Shown: in pieces, positions 61,855 through 64,000 of the stretch
Layout: each line of letters starts with the position of its first letter
Numbering within the stretch: position 1 is the stretch's first letter
From: Pseudomonas taetrolens
Lineage (GTDB): Bacteria > Pseudomonadota > Gammaproteobacteria > Pseudomonadales > Pseudomonadaceae
NCBI RefSeq assembly: GCF_900475285.1
Contig: NZ_LS483370.1
Coordinates: 2,680,001 to 2,744,000 of the forward strand
Reading direction: 5' to 3'
Length of the DNA: 64,000 bases
Made by a program: the position numbers and the translations under genes
The notes under the pieces: generated by a model
Database searches by the model: none
What the model was told of the DNA's origin: nothing
What the model saw: the letters and a program-made list of their open reading frames with translations, nothing else

Positions 61855-64000
61855 TGATATCCATCCAGCGACACATCATTGTTAAGGCAATCTTCCTGCT
61901 TTCAAAAATGGGGGCACATCGTGCCAGTCTGGCTTGCACTGACAGATTGCTCCGGCTGAATGTTTCCCTGAGCCAATTGCGCCAGGCGGTTGTCACTGCC
62001 AACTTGCATAACAATCAGGCGTCGGCACTGCGTTATGCAAACAGCGCGATTGAAAAGTACCCGTCCAACTCGTTTGGCTACATCGAAAAAGCCAAGATCC
62101 TGGGCGGTCGCGGCGACGAAGAAGAAGCCATCGAAATACTGAAGCGAGCACCCTCGTGCAGCCAGGTTTCCGAAATGCTGGCACTTTATCGCTCGCCGCT
62201 GTTTGCACAGCAAACAAAAGAAACCTTTACCAAGCCCAAGCCGCTGGTCTCGACCAGCGACCTGGAAAAGTCATTCCTGCTGGCCGGGAACGACGAATCG
62301 TGGCTCAACATCATCGCCACCCAAGCGCGTCAAGCCATCAAGTCTGACCCACTGAACCTGACCAACTTCAGTATTCTGACGCGCGTATACAGCCAGCTGA
62401 ATCAGCATGAAGCACTGATTGAGACGATTAACTCGTTTCCCGAGCACGTATCATCGACACTTAACTACCGCCTGATGCTGTCCAAAGCCTATCAAATGGC
62501 ACGCAATCAAGAAGCGGCACTGGATGTGCTGCTGGCGGCACAAGTCAACTACCCTTCTGAACGCAAACTGCTGATGCGAATCAGCGATATGTTGCGTGAC
62601 GATGCTCAGGTCGCCCGAGCCTATTCTTATCTGTGTGGCGCCCAAGCCTGTTATCCGGCCTTTGGATCAGTCAAGCGCCTGTCTTTCGAGATTGATCACG
62701 CGCTGTACGATGATGCGCGCAACACATTATTGGGCATTTTGAGCTTTCCTCGCGAAACGCTGATGAAGTTCATGCCCATGATTAACCGCGCAACGCCTTT
62801 CTTTCCTGATTTGTACGAAAAAACCCAAGCGGCGCGGAATCTCGCACAGTCGCTGCTTTCTGCGGAAAAAGGCAAGAAAGGCATCAACCCGAACGACCAG
62901 GTCAAGGTCGCGGTGAAATGCCGCTGGCTACACGAAGCGCAGCTGATCATCAACCGGAACAAAGGCGGCACCCAACCCGTTTCCGAGGAAAATCAGGCCT
63001 GGCTGGATGCCGTGATCCGAAACCTGGGCAAGTCCCGAGTACTTGCTGAAATCGCCAATACCAACGAGGTGTCTCAGCATCTGTACGGCTGGAGCAATGG
63101 CACGATCGTTGACATCGAACCCAGCACCATGGATCTTTCGAAGGTCGTCGAAGTCTTCATTCCAACGGTATTTTTCGCTGCTCCCAACGAAGAAAAACCA
63201 AGCTACGCGACTGTTCGCGAATTCCTGTCAAACGTGTACGGATACCTTCTGTCTCGTAAAGACCTGATTCTGGTACCACGCCACCAATGGAACTGGAGGA
63301 ACTGTGACCCTCGAATTCCAGGCGCCCGCATTGTCAGCTACCACACCAATGCCCCTCTGAGCGACAACCACCTGCACATCCAGGAAGTTCCGCTAGCCGG
63401 TCGTTGCAGCATGGACCACCAGGGGTTTGCAGGTTACTCCTCTCTCGCCACGATCCATGCTCCGATTGAGCAATCGACGACCGAGGTCACGGCCGAGGTG
63501 CTGGCGGCGAATGAAGAGGCGTTGCGCGAAGCGTATATCCATAACAACGTCTCCAAGTATGCGCAGAGCGCAGAGCGCATCACGTACACAGATGAGTACG
63601 TTTTCGTCGCCCTGCAGATACCCACCGATACTGTTGCCGCCCTTGCAGAAATCACAGGCGCAGATTTGGTGCGTACCGTCGCCGAGTACTACGCGGGCAC
63701 GACCACAAAAGTGCGGGTCAAGCGCCACCCCTACTGCAACAGCATGACGGTACAGAAAACACTCGAAGCCCTTTCAAGCCGTGGAGCCATCGAGATGTCG
63801 GACGCCTCGGTCCACGACCTCATATCGGGTGCGAAAGCCGTCTTTACCGTTAACTCCGGCGTTGGACTGGAAGCGCTGCTGCATCGCCGCCCCGTTGTTG
63901 TGACCGGTGAATGCGACTACTCCTACGCCGTTGCTGCATACCCGCGCAGCATTGATGAGCTGAAGACGCGCCTCGACAGCGAGCTCGTCTATGACGCGCA
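61854..64000 (+). CDS. Helical-repeat protein with C-terminal KpsC/KpsS-type capsule domain (cut by window edge)
   Basis: At least 715 codons, still open at the window end. It starts at ATG 61854 inside the upstream stop (TAATG). Residues ~30-420 are helical repeats of TPR type (ALRYANSAIEKYPSNSFGYI, LMLSKAYQMARNQEAALDVL). Residues ~560 to the end match the capsule polysaccharide synthesis family (PF05159): a VFVALQIPTDTV strand, VRVKRHPYCNS, and SDASVHDLISGAKAVFTVNS followed by GVGLEALLHRRPVVV. That fold transfers Kdo in KpsC/KpsS, which build the lipid-linked Kdo primer of group 2 capsules. The large N-terminal repeat domain is not typical of KpsC or KpsS, so this may be a polymer-specific transferase instead. 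Confidence 0.8.
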   Translation, partial: MISIQRHIIVKAIFLLSKMGAHRASLACTDRLLRLNVSLSQLRQAVVTANLHNNQASALRYANSAIEKYPSNSFGYIEKAKILGGRGDEEEAIEILKRAPSCSQVSEMLALYRSPLFAQQTKETFTKPKPLVSTSDLEKSFLLAGNDESWLNIIATQARQAIKSDPLNLTNFSILTRVYSQLNQHEALIETINSFPEHVSSTLNYRLMLSKAYQMARNQEAALDVLLAAQVNYPSERKLLMRISDMLRDDAQVARAYSYLCGAQACYPAFGSVKRLSFEIDHALYDDARNTLLGILSFPRETLMKFMPMINRATPFFPDLYEKTQAARNLAQSLLSAEKGKKGINPNDQVKVAVKCRWLHEAQLIINRNKGGTQPVSEENQAWLDAVIRNLGKSRVLAEIANTNEVSQHLYGWSNGTIVDIEPSTMDLSKVVEVFIPTVFFAAPNEEKPSYATVREFLSNVYGYLLSRKDLILVPRHQWNWRNCDPRIPGARIVSYHTNAPLSDNHLHIQEVPLAGRCSMDHQGFAGYSSLATIHAPIEQSTTEVTAEVLAANEEALREAYIHNNVSKYAQSAERITYTDEYVFVALQIPTDTVAALAEITGADLVRTVAEYYAGTTTKVRVKRHPYCNSMTVQKTLEALSSRGAIEMSDASVHDLISGAKAVFTVNSGVGLEALLHRRPVVVTGECDYSYAVAAYPRSIDELKTRLDSELVYDA

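Overview
The window reads as a high-GC Pseudomonas chromosome, most likely of the P. fluorescens group. This is inferred from codon use, from the characteristic intergenic repeat near 47.3 kb, and from familiar families (DUF3649/PepSY/DUF3325 iron genes, chaperone-usher fimbriae). No RNA genes, CRISPR array or insertion sequence were seen. Both ends cut a gene: an RHS gene at the left and a capsule glycosyltransferase-like gene at the right.

Region 1 (1-13.2 kb): two RHS-repeat genes on opposite strands. The left one is last in a minus-strand series: a 607-aa module protein, then two large paralogues with a P47/OrfX (TULIP-like) N-terminal signature and Ig-like modules, then RHS. The right one follows a small secreted cysteine-containing protein. 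This resembles a polymorphic-toxin or insecticidal-type system and is the least described part of the window. Region 2 (13.4-18.6 kb): a compact chaperone-usher fimbrial operon (pilin, chaperone, usher, adhesin) with a strong hairpin after the pilin. Region 3 (18.6-24.7 kb): two cytoplasmic-looking beta-module proteins that share an almost identical upstream palindrome, around an autotransporter.

Region 4 (25.0-43.5 kb): a catabolic island. Six near-identical 16-bp palindromes (consensus TTATGGTATACCATAA) lie in front of its transcription units, and a FadR/FCD-type GntR regulator sits in the middle. Enzymes: a DUF1185 protein, alpha/beta hydrolase, two aldehyde dehydrogenases (one SSADH-like), two flavin reductases, an LLM flavin monooxygenase, a cysteine hydrolase, a carboxymuconolactone-decarboxylase-like protein, a RibB-type protein and a Nudix hydrolase. 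Uptake: one polyamine-type ABC transporter and two NCS1 permeases. The parts list parallels Rut pyrimidine breakdown and flavin-dependent pyridine ring opening, so I infer oxidative cleavage of an N-heterocycle down to a C4 semialdehyde and succinate. The substrate is unknown.

Region 5 (43.5-47.2 kb): a glucarate-dehydratase-like enolase-superfamily gene and MFS transporter, divergent from a LysR regulator. Region 6 (47.4-48.3 kb): remnants of a decayed three-gene iron-uptake operon marking the edge of the next block.

Region 7 (48.4-64 kb): a group-2-like (ABC-dependent) capsule locus. It has kpsM-kpsT-kpsE-kpsD, an alpha/beta-hydrolase-TPR protein, a secreted beta-helix protein, two acetyltransferases around a glycosyltransferase, then tagD, a CDP-glycerol glycerophosphotransferase and a KpsC/KpsS-type protein. 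It suggests a glycerol-phosphate-containing, acetylated capsule. The glycosyltransferase and the two acetyltransferases appear to share a C-terminal module that I do not recognise.
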